64,000 bases of DNA from Paracoccus sigandri (GCF_003709565.1 NZ_QNRC01000006.1:1-64000), one strand, 5' to 3'; shown: positions 52,618 through 61,683, numbered from the stretch's first letter. The notes: generated from the letters alone by a model not told the origin. Program-made: numbers and translations.

Positions 52618-52875
52618 CTAGCCGGCAAGCGTGGCGCTGCCGGTGCATTCGGCGATGATGCCGCCGCAGCTGGTCTTGGCGCCGAAATAGCTGACCGGGC
52701 GGCCGTCGCAGGTCGAGTTGGGATCGCCCTCGACGATGACCCCGCCGCAGGCGCATTTGTCGCCCATCCGGGCGATGGCGCGGCCATCGATCTTGCCGCT
52801 GCCGCCCTCGACGATGGCATTGGTGCCGTGACGCGGGCAGATATGCTTGTCGCCGACGCGCGCGATGACCCGCAT
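52618..52875 (-). CDS. PAAR-domain spike protein
   Basis: An 85-residue PAAR protein (MRVIARVGDKHICPRHGTNAIVEGGSGK, then IARMGDKCACGGVIVEGDPN and ECTGSATLAG), with His/Cys residues for metal binding. It sharpens the VgrG tip. It starts one base after the vgrG stop codon, and carries no effector extension, so cargo must attach through the adaptor. Confidence 0.88.
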   Translation of the reverse strand: MRVIARVGDKHICPRHGTNAIVEGGSGKIDGRAIARMGDKCACGGVIVEGDPNSTCDGRPVSYFGAKTSCGGIIAECTGSATLAG

Positions 52876-52876
52876 C

Positions 52877-54928
52877 TCAGGCCTCGTCCTCGAATTTCGC
52901 GCATTCCTCGCAGAGCGGCAGGCCCTCGCGCGCGGCCATCTGCAGCGTCGGCACCTGCGCCCCGCCCGAGCCGCCCATGGTGACGTTGCCCTTCAGCCAG
53001 ATGTTCGGCGCCTCCAGCGTGATGCCGCTGCCGTCGATGGTCAGCTTGCCGCCGGGACCCTTGATCTGCATCCGCTCGAAGGCCATCAGCGTGTGGCGGC
53101 GGGTGTTGTTGGTGATCGATTCGCCGACATCCAGGCTGAAGCGGCCGAAGACCTCGCCCTCGAAATTGCGGCCGGCCTCGTAGAGATGGTCGGCGAAGAT
53201 CGACTGCTTGTGGATGTTGCCGACCCGGTGGATGTGGTCCTTGCCGTAGTTTTCCTGCTGGCTGTTGCCGACATCGTAGAACATGTCGTTGCCGATCGTC
53301 TCGCGGTGGTCGTGGCCGACGGTGATGGTCTTGTCGTTGCCGATCGATTCCGTCTGGTCGTTGCCCACCGTCTTGCTGCGGTCATGGCCGATGGAATGGC
53401 TTTCATCGTTCTCGATGATGGTGTTGTGGTCCTTCTGCGCGTGCATGAAGACCTCTTCCCGCCCGGCCTCGTCCTCGAAGCGGAACTCGTTATAGCCGCC
53501 GCCCTGGTGGGTGTCGGACTTGAAGGTCGAGACGGTCTTGTTCGCCGGCAGGTCGTAGGGCACCTGGTTGCGGCCGTTATAGACGCAGCCCGTCACCAGC
53601 GGCTTGTCGGGGTCGCCCTCCAGGAATTCGACCACCACTTCCATGCCGATGCGCGGGATGACCATGCCGCCCCAGCCGTTGCCGGCCCAGTTCTGGCTGA
53701 CCCGGCAGCGCATGGAATGCGCGCCCTCCAGATCCCAGTGGAAGCGGACCAGGATGCGGCCGAATTCGTCGCAGTCGATCTCGCCCTCGCCGACGACCAC
53801 GGCGGTCTGCGGACCCTGCACGACCGGCACCGGGGTGCGGCGCGGCGGTGCCATCGGCGCGGTGTCGGGGATCAGGGTGAAGCTGCCGGTGAAGGAATAG
53901 CCGTCGCTTTCCGCCCCGCCCGAGCCATAGGATTCGCTGACGAAATGATAGCTGCCCGACAGGCACAGGTAACGCTCGCCCGTGCCGGGGACCGGATCGC
54001 CGGACAGCTGCACCACCTTGCCCGCGCCAAGCGACAGCGTGTCGCCCACCGCCCGGTTGCGCCGGTCGGCGCCGCGTTCCTGCCGGGTGCGCAGCCCGGC
54101 CACGATCTTGCCCACGTCCTGCGCCAGATAGTCGCCGGGATAGTCGAAGCTCTCGATCTTGCCCTGCGCATGGGCGGCGTCGCCGACCCGGTCGGTCTCC
54201 ATCGAGGCGGTGGGGGTCTTGAAATTGTAATCCGTCAGCCGGATCGCGCCGGTGGTCAGGTTGCGCTCGGGCGCCCATTCCCAGAAATGCTCGCCCTCGG
54301 GCTGGTGATGGCCATCATAGCTTTTGTAGGGCCGCGCGCCGATGCCGTCATGGGCCAGGACGTCGTCGGTCAGCACCAGCGTATGGCTGCCCGGCGCGTG
54401 GCGGAAATGGAAGCTGATGCCGAAACGCTCCATCTGCCGGCGGGCGAAATCCAGGTCGGATTCGCGATATTGCACGGTATATTCGAGGCTCGGGTAATCC
54501 TCGGACAGTTTCAGCTCCAGCGCCGGGTCGCCCAGCCCGGCATAGTCCGACAGCAGCTCCTGAAGGATCTGCACCACGGTCATGTTGTGGAAGATCCGCT
54601 GGTTGCGGCGGCGCGAGGCCAGCCAGAACCAGGGCCGCAGCGTCAGGTCGTAGCGGTGGCCGTTCTCGCCCACGCCGGCCCAACGGGTCTGGGTGACGAT
54701 GCCGTCGAAATGGCGCGTGCCCTCGCGGCCCTCGATCTCGACCGTGGCATGGGTGCCGATCAGCGAATCGAAATCCAGGTCGGCGCGGCTGGCCAGGGCC
54801 TCGACGCGGTATTCGAACAGGTCGTTCAGATGGTCGCTGCCATCGAAGCGCAGCAGGACCAGAACGTCCGCGCCCAGATCGGTGGTCAGGCGGCCGAGCC
54901 GTTCGCTCTGCTTGAAAAGGGCGGGCAT
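52877..54928 (-). CDS. vgrG: T6SS spike protein VgrG (TssI)
   Basis: A 684-residue VgrG with a gp27-like base (about 1-330; LFEYRVEALASRADLDFDSLIGTHATVEI, RQMERFGISFHFRH), a gp5 OB-fold (GRILVRFHWDLEGAHSMRCRVSQNWAGNGWGGMVIPRIGMEVVVEFLEGDPDKPLVTGCVYNG reads in order) and a beta-helix with repeated VGND/IGND units (about 510-590). It ends soon after with a CEEC motif and no toxin domain. The ATG at 54928 (GGAGAGG upstream) is preferred to an upstream start that would add 52 poor residues. Only vgrG in the window, 38 kb from the main T6SS operon. Confidence 0.94.
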   Translation of the reverse strand: MPALFKQSERLGRLTTDLGADVLVLLRFDGSDHLNDLFEYRVEALASRADLDFDSLIGTHATVEIEGREGTRHFDGIVTQTRWAGVGENGHRYDLTLRPWFWLASRRRNQRIFHNMTVVQILQELLSDYAGLGDPALELKLSEDYPSLEYTVQYRESDLDFARRQMERFGISFHFRHAPGSHTLVLTDDVLAHDGIGARPYKSYDGHHQPEGEHFWEWAPERNLTTGAIRLTDYNFKTPTASMETDRVGDAAHAQGKIESFDYPGDYLAQDVGKIVAGLRTRQERGADRRNRAVGDTLSLGAGKVVQLSGDPVPGTGERYLCLSGSYHFVSESYGSGGAESDGYSFTGSFTLIPDTAPMAPPRRTPVPVVQGPQTAVVVGEGEIDCDEFGRILVRFHWDLEGAHSMRCRVSQNWAGNGWGGMVIPRIGMEVVVEFLEGDPDKPLVTGCVYNGRNQVPYDLPANKTVSTFKSDTHQGGGYNEFRFEDEAGREEVFMHAQKDHNTIIENDESHSIGHDRSKTVGNDQTESIGNDKTITVGHDHRETIGNDMFYDVGNSQQENYGKDHIHRVGNIHKQSIFADHLYEAGRNFEGEVFGRFSLDVGESITNNTRRHTLMAFERMQIKGPGGKLTIDGSGITLEAPNIWLKGNVTMGGSGGAQVPTLQMAAREGLPLCEECAKFEDEA

Positions 54929-55135
54929 CAATACCTCTCCAAGTTCAATAACCCTCTTAAATGCGGCCAGAATGCCATTTTGTGCAGGCATGGCCAAGCG
55001 CAAAACGGAGTTTTTTCCCGTCTGCGCGCGCGGCCGGTCGCTTTGTCGCGCCGGATGCGCCATTCGCGCATGTTTTCCGGCCATGGGGCAAGGATTTCTT
55101 TCGTCCCGGCGGATTTTTCGGGACGGCCGCGCTTA

Positions 55136-55164
55136 TGTTCAACGATGTTGACGATTGTTGAACA
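55136..55164. promoter_or_regulatory. Operator-like dyad 1
   Basis: TGTTCAAC (55136-55143) and GTTGAACA (55157-55164) are perfect 8-bp inverted arms, 13 bp apart. Part of a 35-bp tandem duplication with dyad 2. Confidence 0.65.
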
Positions 55165-55172
55165 TGGCTGTA

Positions 55173-55197
55173 TTCAACAAAGGCAAGGATTGTTGAA
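55173..55197. promoter_or_regulatory. Operator-like dyad 2, abutting the start codon
   Basis: TTCAACA (55173-55179) and TGTTGAA (55191-55197) repeat the first dyad with the same 13-bp TTCAAC-to-GTTGAA spacing, 35 bp downstream, ending one base before the ATG at 55199. The 14-mer GATTGTTGAACATG occurs at 55153 and again at 55188, where its ATG is the start codon. Confidence 0.65.
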
Positions 55198-55198
55198 C

Positions 55199-56209
55199 AT
55201 GCCCGACCGCCACAGCGCCCTGGCCCATGCCGCCTATCACGACCTGCTGCGCGCCCTGCGCGACGAGGCCGCCTCGGATCTGCGCGGCACGCCCACGCGG
55301 GTCGAGCGCGGCGGCCGCGTCTACTGGTATGACAGCTATCGCGTCGGCGCCGAGGTCAGGAAGCACTATATCGGCGAGGACAGCCCGGAACTGGCCGCGC
55401 GAATCGCCCGCCATCGCGACGCGCGCGCCCCCGCCCAGCAGCGGCGCCGCGAAAGGGCGCGGCTGGTCCGGCTACTGAGGGCCGAGGGGTTCCTGGGGCT
55501 GGACCCGACCACCGGCAGCCTGATGGCCGCGCTGGCCGGGGCAGGGGTCTTCCGCCTGGGCGGCACGATCGTCGGCACCCATGCCTTCCGGCTGTACGAG
55601 GGCGAGCTGAACCTGCGGCTGGGGCTGGACCAGAGCGCGCAGACCGACGATCTGGACATCGCCAGTTTCGAGCGCCTGTCGCTGGCGCTGGAGGATGCCG
55701 CCGCGCCGCCCGTCCAGCAGGTGCTGGGCGATTTCGCCTTTACCCCCGCCCCCAGCCTGGAGCCGGGCAGAACCTGGCGCTGGCGGCAGACCAGCGGCAA
55801 TGCCTTGGTGGAATTCCTGACCCCGGCCTTCGGCGAGGAGGGCTTGCGCGACCTGCCCGCCCTGGGGGTCCAGGCGCAGGCGCTGCATCACCTGAACTAC
55901 CTGATCGCCGGGCCGATCCCGGCCGCGATCCCCTATCGCAGCGGGGTCCTGGTTCAGGTCCCGCGGCCCGAGCGCTACGCGATCCACAAGCTGATCGTGG
56001 CCGACCGGCGGCGGGGCGAGGACCGGGCCAAGGCTGCCAAGGACCGCGCGCAGGCCGCCTTCCTGATCGAGGCGCTGGCCGAGGACCGCCCCGACGACCT
56101 GGCCGAGGCGCTGGAGGATGCCCGCGCCCGCGGCCCGAGATGGCGCGAGCGCATCGCGGCAAGCCTGGCGCGGATGCCGCAAAGCGCGGCGCTGCTGGAG
56201 GCGCTCTAG
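55199..56209 (+). CDS. GSU2403 family nucleotidyltransferase-fold protein
   Basis: A 336-residue protein. The opening YHDLLRALRDEAASDLRGTPTRVERGGRVYWYDSYRVG...RKHYIGEDSPELAARIARH is that of the GSU2403 family, which has a nucleotidyltransferase fold and unknown activity. The central AGVFRLGGTIVGTHAFRLYEGELNLRLG...QTDDLDIASFERL fits a degenerate NTase core with DDLDI as likely metal-site acids. A long upstream reading frame is rejected: it runs antisense through vgrG. The gene is alone, behind two tandem dyads, so tight repression is likely; family members are common in mobile or accessory DNA. Confidence 0.78.
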   Translation: MPDRHSALAHAAYHDLLRALRDEAASDLRGTPTRVERGGRVYWYDSYRVGAEVRKHYIGEDSPELAARIARHRDARAPAQQRRRERARLVRLLRAEGFLGLDPTTGSLMAALAGAGVFRLGGTIVGTHAFRLYEGELNLRLGLDQSAQTDDLDIASFERLSLALEDAAAPPVQQVLGDFAFTPAPSLEPGRTWRWRQTSGNALVEFLTPAFGEEGLRDLPALGVQAQALHHLNYLIAGPIPAAIPYRSGVLVQVPRPERYAIHKLIVADRRRGEDRAKAAKDRAQAAFLIEALAEDRPDDLAEALEDARARGPRWRERIAASLARMPQSAALLEAL

Positions 56210-56216
56210 CGGCGCC

Positions 56217-58304
56217 CTACAGCAGGAAGTCGGTCTCGGCCAGTTGCGACAGGCCGGCCAACTCGATGGCGAAATCGGCGCGGCCGTCGCCGTCCACGTC
56301 GCCGCGCAGGATCAGGTTCTCGCCCGCCCGCGCATACCAGACCGAATGCGCCGCCGCGGCGGTCCCCGAGAAGGCCAGGCTCTGGTTGCCCGCCAGGCCG
56401 GTATCGGCGTCGATCTGGCGCAGGTCCAGCCGGTCGAGGCCGCGCTGGAAATCCATGATCCGGTCGCGCCCGGCGCCCACCGGGCTGTCGGAGGGGGCGC
56501 GGAACACGAAGATATCCGCCCCGGCGCCGCCGTAAAGCACATCGCTGCCCGCGCCGCCGATCAGCCGGTCCTGGCCCGCGCCTCCGCGCAGCGTGTCGTT
56601 GCCGGCGCCGCCGTCCAGCAGGTCGTTGCCCGCGCCGCCCTGCAGCAGGTCATTGCCGGCCTGCCCGAACAGCCGGTCATTGCCATTGCCGCCCAGCAGG
56701 CGGTCGGCACCCTGGCCGCCATGCAGGCTGTCGTTGCCGTTCCCGCCCAGCAGCGTGTCGCGGCCGGCCGCACCGCGCAGGATGTCGTTGCCTGCCCCGC
56801 CTTCCAGCCGGTCATGCCCGGCGCCGCCGTTCAGCGTGTCGTTCCCCGCGCCGCCGCGCAACAGGTCGTCGCCCGCGCCGCCCTGCAGCTGGTCGCGCCC
56901 CGCTCCGCCCAGAAGCGTGTCGTTGCCCGCCCCGCCCAGCAGGGTGTCGTTGCCCAGGCCCCCCGTCAGGCGGTCGTCGCCCCGATGGCCCGCCAGCCAG
57001 TCGTCGCCCGCGCGCCCGTTGATGATGTCGGCGGTCTGCGTGCCGGCGATGCGGTCGTCCTGGGCGGTGCCGTTGCGGGCCGGCAGCACCAGGTCGAAGA
57101 CATTGCCGATGATATCCTCGTCCATGCTGGTCTCGGCCTCGCGGATCGAGGCGATCCTGCCGTTCTGCAGCAGCACCAGGTTGCCGCCGCCCATGTCCTC
57201 CAGCGCCAGCTCGCTCAGCTGGAAGCGGCTGGTGATCGCGCGCCCGCCGGCATCGAAGACGCGGCCCATCAGCGCGAAGTCGTCATCGCCGCGCTGGCTG
57301 TAATAGCTGGCCAGCAGCCGCCCGCCGCCCAGGTCGATCACGTCATGGGGGATCTGCTCGCCCACCCGGTCGCCCTGGTTGACCAGCACCGCCGGGCCGC
57401 GCGGATTGCCGCTGCGGTCCAGCAGGCGCAGGAAGACGTCGGTTTCCTCCAGGTCGTCGGGATCCATGCGGCGGCTCCAGATCACCGCGAAGCCGCCCGA
57501 GGCCAGCGCCGTGATCTCGGGATGCTGCTGGTGCAGCCCCCGGCCGCTGGGATCCTGCCCGACAATCCGCGCCGGGCCGCGCGCGCCGCCGTCATTGTCG
57601 AAGGCGCGGAAATAGATCCGCCGCCCGTCCGGCCCGTCCAGCAGGTCCTCGTAGCCGTACCAGGTGACGCCATAGCCGCCGCCGGGCAGCACGGCGATCC
57701 TGGCGCCGGGCTGGCTGTAGAACCCCAGCGAGGTGGTGATCTGGTCGATGTCGCTGACCAGCACCGTGGGCGTGCCGATGGCGGTGCCGTCGGGCCGGGT
57801 GCGATAGGCGACCAGGTCATAGGTCGCGCCGGTCAGCTTGTGGGCGGCGACGGTCAGGATCCCGCCGCCGGGCAGCTGCTGCACGTCCTGGACGAACACG
57901 TCGTTGTTGCGCTGCGGGCTCAGCTGGATCTCGCCCGTGCGGGGCGTGCCGTCGGCGTTGAAGATACGGATATAGGTGTCGTAATAGCCGTCGTCGATGC
58001 CGCTGCGCTGCGAGGGCCCCTCGCTTTCCCAGGCGATGGCATAGCCGCCGTCGCGCAGGGCGGTGATCTGCGGCGCGCGCTGGATGCCGTCGGTTTCCTG
58101 CGGGATGCGGGTGTCGATCCGATAGCCCACCCGCATGTCGTCGCGGAACATCGAGCTGTAGACCCCATAGCTGCCCGCGACGCCGGGATCGAGGCGCAGG
58201 TCCTCCCACACGCCGACCAGGCGGCCGTTGTTCAGCTGCACCATCTGCGGCGAGGTCTGGCTGGATACGCGCGTCTGGTTCAGGATATAGTCGGTGGTCG
58301 GCAT
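56217..58304 (-). CDS. RTX protein with N-terminal beta-propeller-like repeats
   Basis: A 695-residue protein in two parts. Residues 1 to about 400 contain recurrent units of the type P-x-I-T-A-L-x-G-G-[YF]-A-[IV]-x-W, suggesting a beta-propeller; there is no HExxH protease motif. Residues about 420-590 carry 18 tandem RTX nonapeptides (GGAGNDTLL type) that bind calcium outside the cell. The C-terminus has a further DVDGDGRADF calcium motif and ends DFLL, like type I secretion substrates. There is no signal peptide. No type I exporter lies in the window, so export genes must be elsewhere. Confidence 0.88.
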   Translation of the reverse strand: MPTTDYILNQTRVSSQTSPQMVQLNNGRLVGVWEDLRLDPGVAGSYGVYSSMFRDDMRVGYRIDTRIPQETDGIQRAPQITALRDGGYAIAWESEGPSQRSGIDDGYYDTYIRIFNADGTPRTGEIQLSPQRNNDVFVQDVQQLPGGGILTVAAHKLTGATYDLVAYRTRPDGTAIGTPTVLVSDIDQITTSLGFYSQPGARIAVLPGGGYGVTWYGYEDLLDGPDGRRIYFRAFDNDGGARGPARIVGQDPSGRGLHQQHPEITALASGGFAVIWSRRMDPDDLEETDVFLRLLDRSGNPRGPAVLVNQGDRVGEQIPHDVIDLGGGRLLASYYSQRGDDDFALMGRVFDAGGRAITSRFQLSELALEDMGGGNLVLLQNGRIASIREAETSMDEDIIGNVFDLVLPARNGTAQDDRIAGTQTADIINGRAGDDWLAGHRGDDRLTGGLGNDTLLGGAGNDTLLGGAGRDQLQGGAGDDLLRGGAGNDTLNGGAGHDRLEGGAGNDILRGAAGRDTLLGGNGNDSLHGGQGADRLLGGNGNDRLFGQAGNDLLQGGAGNDLLDGGAGNDTLRGGAGQDRLIGGAGSDVLYGGAGADIFVFRAPSDSPVGAGRDRIMDFQRGLDRLDLRQIDADTGLAGNQSLAFSGTAAAAHSVWYARAGENLILRGDVDGDGRADFAIELAGLSQLAETDFLL

Positions 58305-58521
58305 CGAGTGGTCTCCTGCGGGCGCGTGGGGCGGGATCGGGTGTCGCGCGGTCTGCGGATATCTTTCGCCCAGGCCGTGATGTGGCGCAACGGTGGGGAT
58401 GCGGAAGTCGGTCCCGCCGCGGCGATCCGGGAAGAAATCCGCCGATCGCTCGGGGCCGGGAACGCATCGGGGTTGAGCGGGTCGGGCAGCAGGATTCGCA
58501 AAGCGGGTATGGGACGCAAGG

Positions 58522-59529
58522 ATGGATGACGAGGACGATCAGTTCGGGGCCGGTTTCGACGCGCTGCCGCCCTTGCCCAGGGCGCCGCGCGGACGGCTGA
58601 TCGAATCGCGCGACTGGCTGCGGGCCGAGGCGCGATCGGCGCGCGCGCTGGCCCAGGCGGCGATGGCTGTCGGGCGGCTGGACCAGATGCTGGCGGCGAT
58701 GGACCGGGGCCACCGCGCCGGCGCGACGCGGCGGCTGGCGCTGATCGAGATCGAGGCGATGCTGTGGGCGCAGGCCATCCCCATGCGCCGCGAGGAGATC
58801 GGCCGCGACCTGATGGAGGCCCGCGCCGATACCGACCTGGAGGCGATGCGCCTGGCGCGATGGGCCCTGCGGCGGCTGGAGGGGCAGGGCGATCTGGCCG
58901 ACCTGCGCGGCTTCCTGGGCCTGCGCCGGGTCGATGTCGCGGGCCTGGACGATCCGATCGCGCCGCGCCCGGCGGGCCAGGATTTCGACGCCGCCGCCGC
59001 CGCCTTCTTCGAGGTCCTGGCCGAGCTGGCGCCGCTGCACCCGATCAGCCGCGCCCCGGTGGCGCGGATCGCCTGGCGGCTGGCCGAGGTCTCGCCGCCC
59101 GAGGACCTGATCGAGGCGGCCTGCTGGAACGCCCGCGCCATGGCCGAGGGATGCGATGCGCTGGCCTTCCTGCCGCTTGGCCGGCACGGCCGCGCGGTCT
59201 GGAACGACGGCGGCGAACCCGAGGGGCGGCTGCAGCGCCACCTGGCCGCGGCGGCGGCGGGCGCGGACGAGGCGCGCCAGGCCCTGCGCCGGGTCGCCGA
59301 CTGGGCCGCCGAGGCGCGCCGCCGCACCGCCCGCATCAAGGGCGACAACCCCGGCCGCATCATCGCGGCGCTGAGTGCCAATCCGCTGATGACCACGGCG
59401 ATGGTCGAGGCGGCCACCGGCACCAGCCGCGACACGGCCGAGCGGCTTCTGGCCCGGATGCAGGCCGGCGGGTTGGTCCGCGAAGTGACCGGCAGCCGCC
59501 GCTTCCGCCTGTGGAGCGCCGCCGCCTGA
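58522..59529 (+). CDS. Winged-HTH protein, DUF1612/HTH_13-like
   Basis: A 335-residue soluble protein. The C-terminal 55 residues form an HTH (RIIAALSANPLMTTAMVEAATGTSRDTAERLLARMQAGGLVREVTGSRRFRLW), and the remainder is helical with RRLALIEIEAMLWAQAIPMRREEIGRDL. The organisation resembles plasmid-borne RHE_PE00001-type proteins (DUF1612 plus HTH) of rhizobia, recalled from memory. Function unknown; a DNA-binding or Fic-like regulatory role is possible. It stands alone between RTX and gbpR genes, divergent from the former. Confidence 0.6.
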   Translation: MDDEDDQFGAGFDALPPLPRAPRGRLIESRDWLRAEARSARALAQAAMAVGRLDQMLAAMDRGHRAGATRRLALIEIEAMLWAQAIPMRREEIGRDLMEARADTDLEAMRLARWALRRLEGQGDLADLRGFLGLRRVDVAGLDDPIAPRPAGQDFDAAAAAFFEVLAELAPLHPISRAPVARIAWRLAEVSPPEDLIEAACWNARAMAEGCDALAFLPLGRHGRAVWNDGGEPEGRLQRHLAAAAAGADEARQALRRVADWAAEARRRTARIKGDNPGRIIAALSANPLMTTAMVEAATGTSRDTAERLLARMQAGGLVREVTGSRRFRLWSAAA

Positions 59530-59544
59530 CGGCCTCCGCGCCGC

Positions 59545-60498
59545 TCAGTCCGTCTGCGACAGTCCCGCGATGGGATTGCCCGAGCTGCGGATCAGGTGGT
59601 TGCGCAGCCTTGCGGCCAGGGGCGACAGCGGCCGGCGCTTGACATGCAGCAGGTAATAGGTCGAGACGCGCAGGTCGTAGGGCAGCCGCAGCGCCGCGAA
59701 ATTGGCCGCGACCGGAGGCCGGATCAGCAGCTGGGCGACCTCTTCCGAGACCGGAGAGATCGCGTCGCTCTGCGCCAGATAGGCGATGGTCAGCAGCAGC
59801 GAGGGGCTGTTGACGATGTTCGCGGGCTCGGGCAGGCCGACATCGGCGAAGGCGGCCAGCGTCGCCTCGCGGATCGGCGCGCCGCGCTGCTGCATGATCC
59901 ATTCGTAATCCGACAGCTCGGTCAGGGTCAGCGCCGAGGCGCGGGCCAGCGGATGCGCGGCGCGGCAGATGAAGGCGACCTTTTCGTCGCGCATCGGCAG
60001 GATGCTGAAATCGTTGCTGTCGAATTCCGGCAGGATCCGGCACAGCACGAAATCCATCTCGCCGCTGGAAAGCTGCTGCAGCAATTCGCGGGACGGCATC
60101 ACGTCGACGGTGATCTCGGCCCCCGGCGAATCGCGCTTCACCTCGCGGATGGCCGAGACCAGGTAGCTGACCGCCGGGCCGGTCACCGCGCCCACATGCA
60201 GGCTGCCCGCATCGCCCTGGCGCAGCGCCCGGACATCGGTCTCGATGCTGCCCAGCTCGCGCAGGATGACGCGGGCGCGGCGCAGCACGGTCCGGCCGAT
60301 CTCGGTGGGGGCCATGCCCTTGGGCTGGCGGTCGAACAGCGGCGCGCCGATCTGGCGCTCGGTCTCGGCCAGCATCCGCGAGGCGGCGGGCTGGGTCATG
60401 GCCAGCGCGTCGGCGGCCAGCTGCAGCTGGCCATGCGCGGCGATCTCGTCCAGCAGGCGCAGCTGCGTGGGTTTCAGGGCAAGGCGGCGCTGTGACAT
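59545..60498 (-). CDS. gbpR: LysR family regulator GbpR
   Basis: A 317-residue LysR protein (HTH about 10-70; LLDEIAAHGQLQLAADALAMTQPAASRMLAETERQIG) with an effector domain containing LRQGDAGSLHVGAVTGPAVSYLVSAIREVKRDSPGAEITVDV, as in GbpR, the regulator of the galactose-binding protein gene in Agrobacterium and Azospirillum. It is divergent from chvE, as in those genomes, and most likely controls chvE-mmsA-gguB in response to sugars. Confidence 0.88.
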   Translation of the reverse strand: MSQRRLALKPTQLRLLDEIAAHGQLQLAADALAMTQPAASRMLAETERQIGAPLFDRQPKGMAPTEIGRTVLRRARVILRELGSIETDVRALRQGDAGSLHVGAVTGPAVSYLVSAIREVKRDSPGAEITVDVMPSRELLQQLSSGEMDFVLCRILPEFDSNDFSILPMRDEKVAFICRAAHPLARASALTLTELSDYEWIMQQRGAPIREATLAAFADVGLPEPANIVNSPSLLLTIAYLAQSDAISPVSEEVAQLLIRPPVAANFAALRLPYDLRVSTYYLLHVKRRPLSPLAARLRNHLIRSSGNPIAGLSQTD

Positions 60499-60502
60499 AT
60501 CA

Positions 60503-60548
60503 TTACCGGTATGCAGATTGGCGTTAAACTCATTTTACCGGCATGTGG
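60503..60548 (+). promoter_or_regulatory. Direct-repeat sites in the gbpR-chvE intergenic region
   Basis: TTACCGGTATGCAG (60503-60516) and TTACCGGCATGTGG (60535-60548) share 11 of 14 bases and lie 32 bp (three turns) apart. The first includes the palindrome TACCGGTA and begins 5 bp from the gbpR start codon. They are the best candidates for GbpR binding and autoregulation. Confidence 0.45.
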
Positions 60549-60617
60549 CTTGGGGCGTAAGAACAAAAGCGCAAACAGAGGGCCGCGGCCGGAAGGGGCG
60601 GCGGCAGGGGGAAACCG

Positions 60618-61673
60618 ATGAAACTCAGAACCGCCGCGATCGCGCTTGCGATCGGTGTGTCGTCCATGGCCTTTGCCGCGGCTGCCGAAACCGTGGGGAT
60701 CTCGATGCCGACGAAATCCTCGGCCCGCTGGATCTCGGACGGGAATTCCATGGTCGAGCAGTTCCGCGCCGCCGGCTACGACACCGACCTGCAATATGCC
60801 GAGGACGACATCCCGAACCAGTTGGCGCAGGTCGAGAACATGATCACCAAGGGCGTCGACGTGCTGGTGATTGCCGCCATCGACGGCACCACGCTGTCGA
60901 ACGCGCTGGCCAATGCCAAGGCCGCCGACATCAAGGTCATCGCCTATGACCGGCTGATCCGCGACACGCCCGACATCGACTATTACGCGACCTTCGACAA
61001 TTTCAAGGTCGGGGTCGAGCAGGCCAATTCGCTGGTCGGCGGGCTGAAGGAACGCTTCCCGGACGAACAGCCCTGGAACGTCGAGCTGTTCGGCGGCAGC
61101 CCCGACGACAACAACGCCTATTTCTTCTATGACGGCGCGATGAGCGTCCTGCAGCCGATGATCGACGCGGGCGAGATCCAGATCGTCTCGGGCCAGACGG
61201 GCATGGACCGGGTCGGCACGCTGCGCTGGGACGGCGCGGTCGCGCAGGCGCGGATGGATAACCTGCTGTCGGCCAATTACACCGACAAGGCGGTCCATGG
61301 CGTGCTGTCGCCCTATGACGGGCTGTCGATCGGGATCCTGTCATCCTTGAAGGGGGTGGGCTACGGCTCGGGCGACATGCCGATGCCGATCGTGACCGGG
61401 CAGGATGCCGAACTGCCCTCGGTCAAGTCGATCCTGGCGGGCGAGCAGTATTCGACGGTTTTCAAGGACACCCGAGAGCTGGCGCGCGTCACCGTGGGCA
61501 TGGTCGATGCGATGCTGAAGGGCGGCGAGCCCGAAATCAACGACACCGAGACCTATGACAACGGCGTCACCGTCGTGCCTTCCTACCTGCTGGAGCCGGT
61601 GGGCGTTGACGGCTCGAACTGGGAAGAGGTGCTGGTCGCCTCGGGCTATTACGGCAAGGACCAGGTGGAATAG
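60618..61673 (+). CDS. chvE: Multiple sugar-binding periplasmic protein ChvE
   Basis: A 351-residue binding protein with a signal peptide (to about residue 23). The mature sequence [69 protein letters not shown] and [23 protein letters not shown] is closely parallel to Agrobacterium ChvE as remembered. ChvE binds galactose, arabinose, xylose and sugar acids, delivering them to the MmsA/GguB importer and acting in chemotaxis. AGGGGG precedes the ATG. Followed by a strong stem-loop. Confidence 0.93.
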   Translation: MKLRTAAIALAIGVSSMAFAAAAETVGISMPTKSSARWISDGNSMVEQFRAAGYDTDLQYAEDDIPNQLAQVENMITKGVDVLVIAAIDGTTLSNALANAKAADIKVIAYDRLIRDTPDIDYYATFDNFKVGVEQANSLVGGLKERFPDEQPWNVELFGGSPDDNNAYFFYDGAMSVLQPMIDAGEIQIVSGQTGMDRVGTLRWDGAVAQARMDNLLSANYTDKAVHGVLSPYDGLSIGILSSLKGVGYGSGDMPMPIVTGQDAELPSVKSILAGEQYSTVFKDTRELARVTVGMVDAMLKGGEPEINDTETYDNGVTVVPSYLLEPVGVDGSNWEEVLVASGYYGKDQVE

Positions 61674-61683
61674 CCCGCCTGCG

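Larger units (their letters stand above)
54929..55198. other. Divergent control region between vgrG and the nucleotidyltransferase-fold gene
   Basis: A 270-bp gap. The right 65 bp hold the two operator-like dyads described separately; the left part, near vgrG, is moderately AT-rich and should contain the vgrG promoter, but no clear hexamers were found. Confidence 0.5.

Noticed and set aside
52847..55198. N-terminal extension of the nucleotidyltransferase-fold gene
   Set aside because: The frame stays open through vgrG by chance; the family N-terminus begins at 55199, directly after the operator dyads.
56550..57060. Direct repeats resembling a CRISPR array
   Set aside because: They are degenerate 27-bp units encoding RTX nonapeptides within an intact gene, without spacers.
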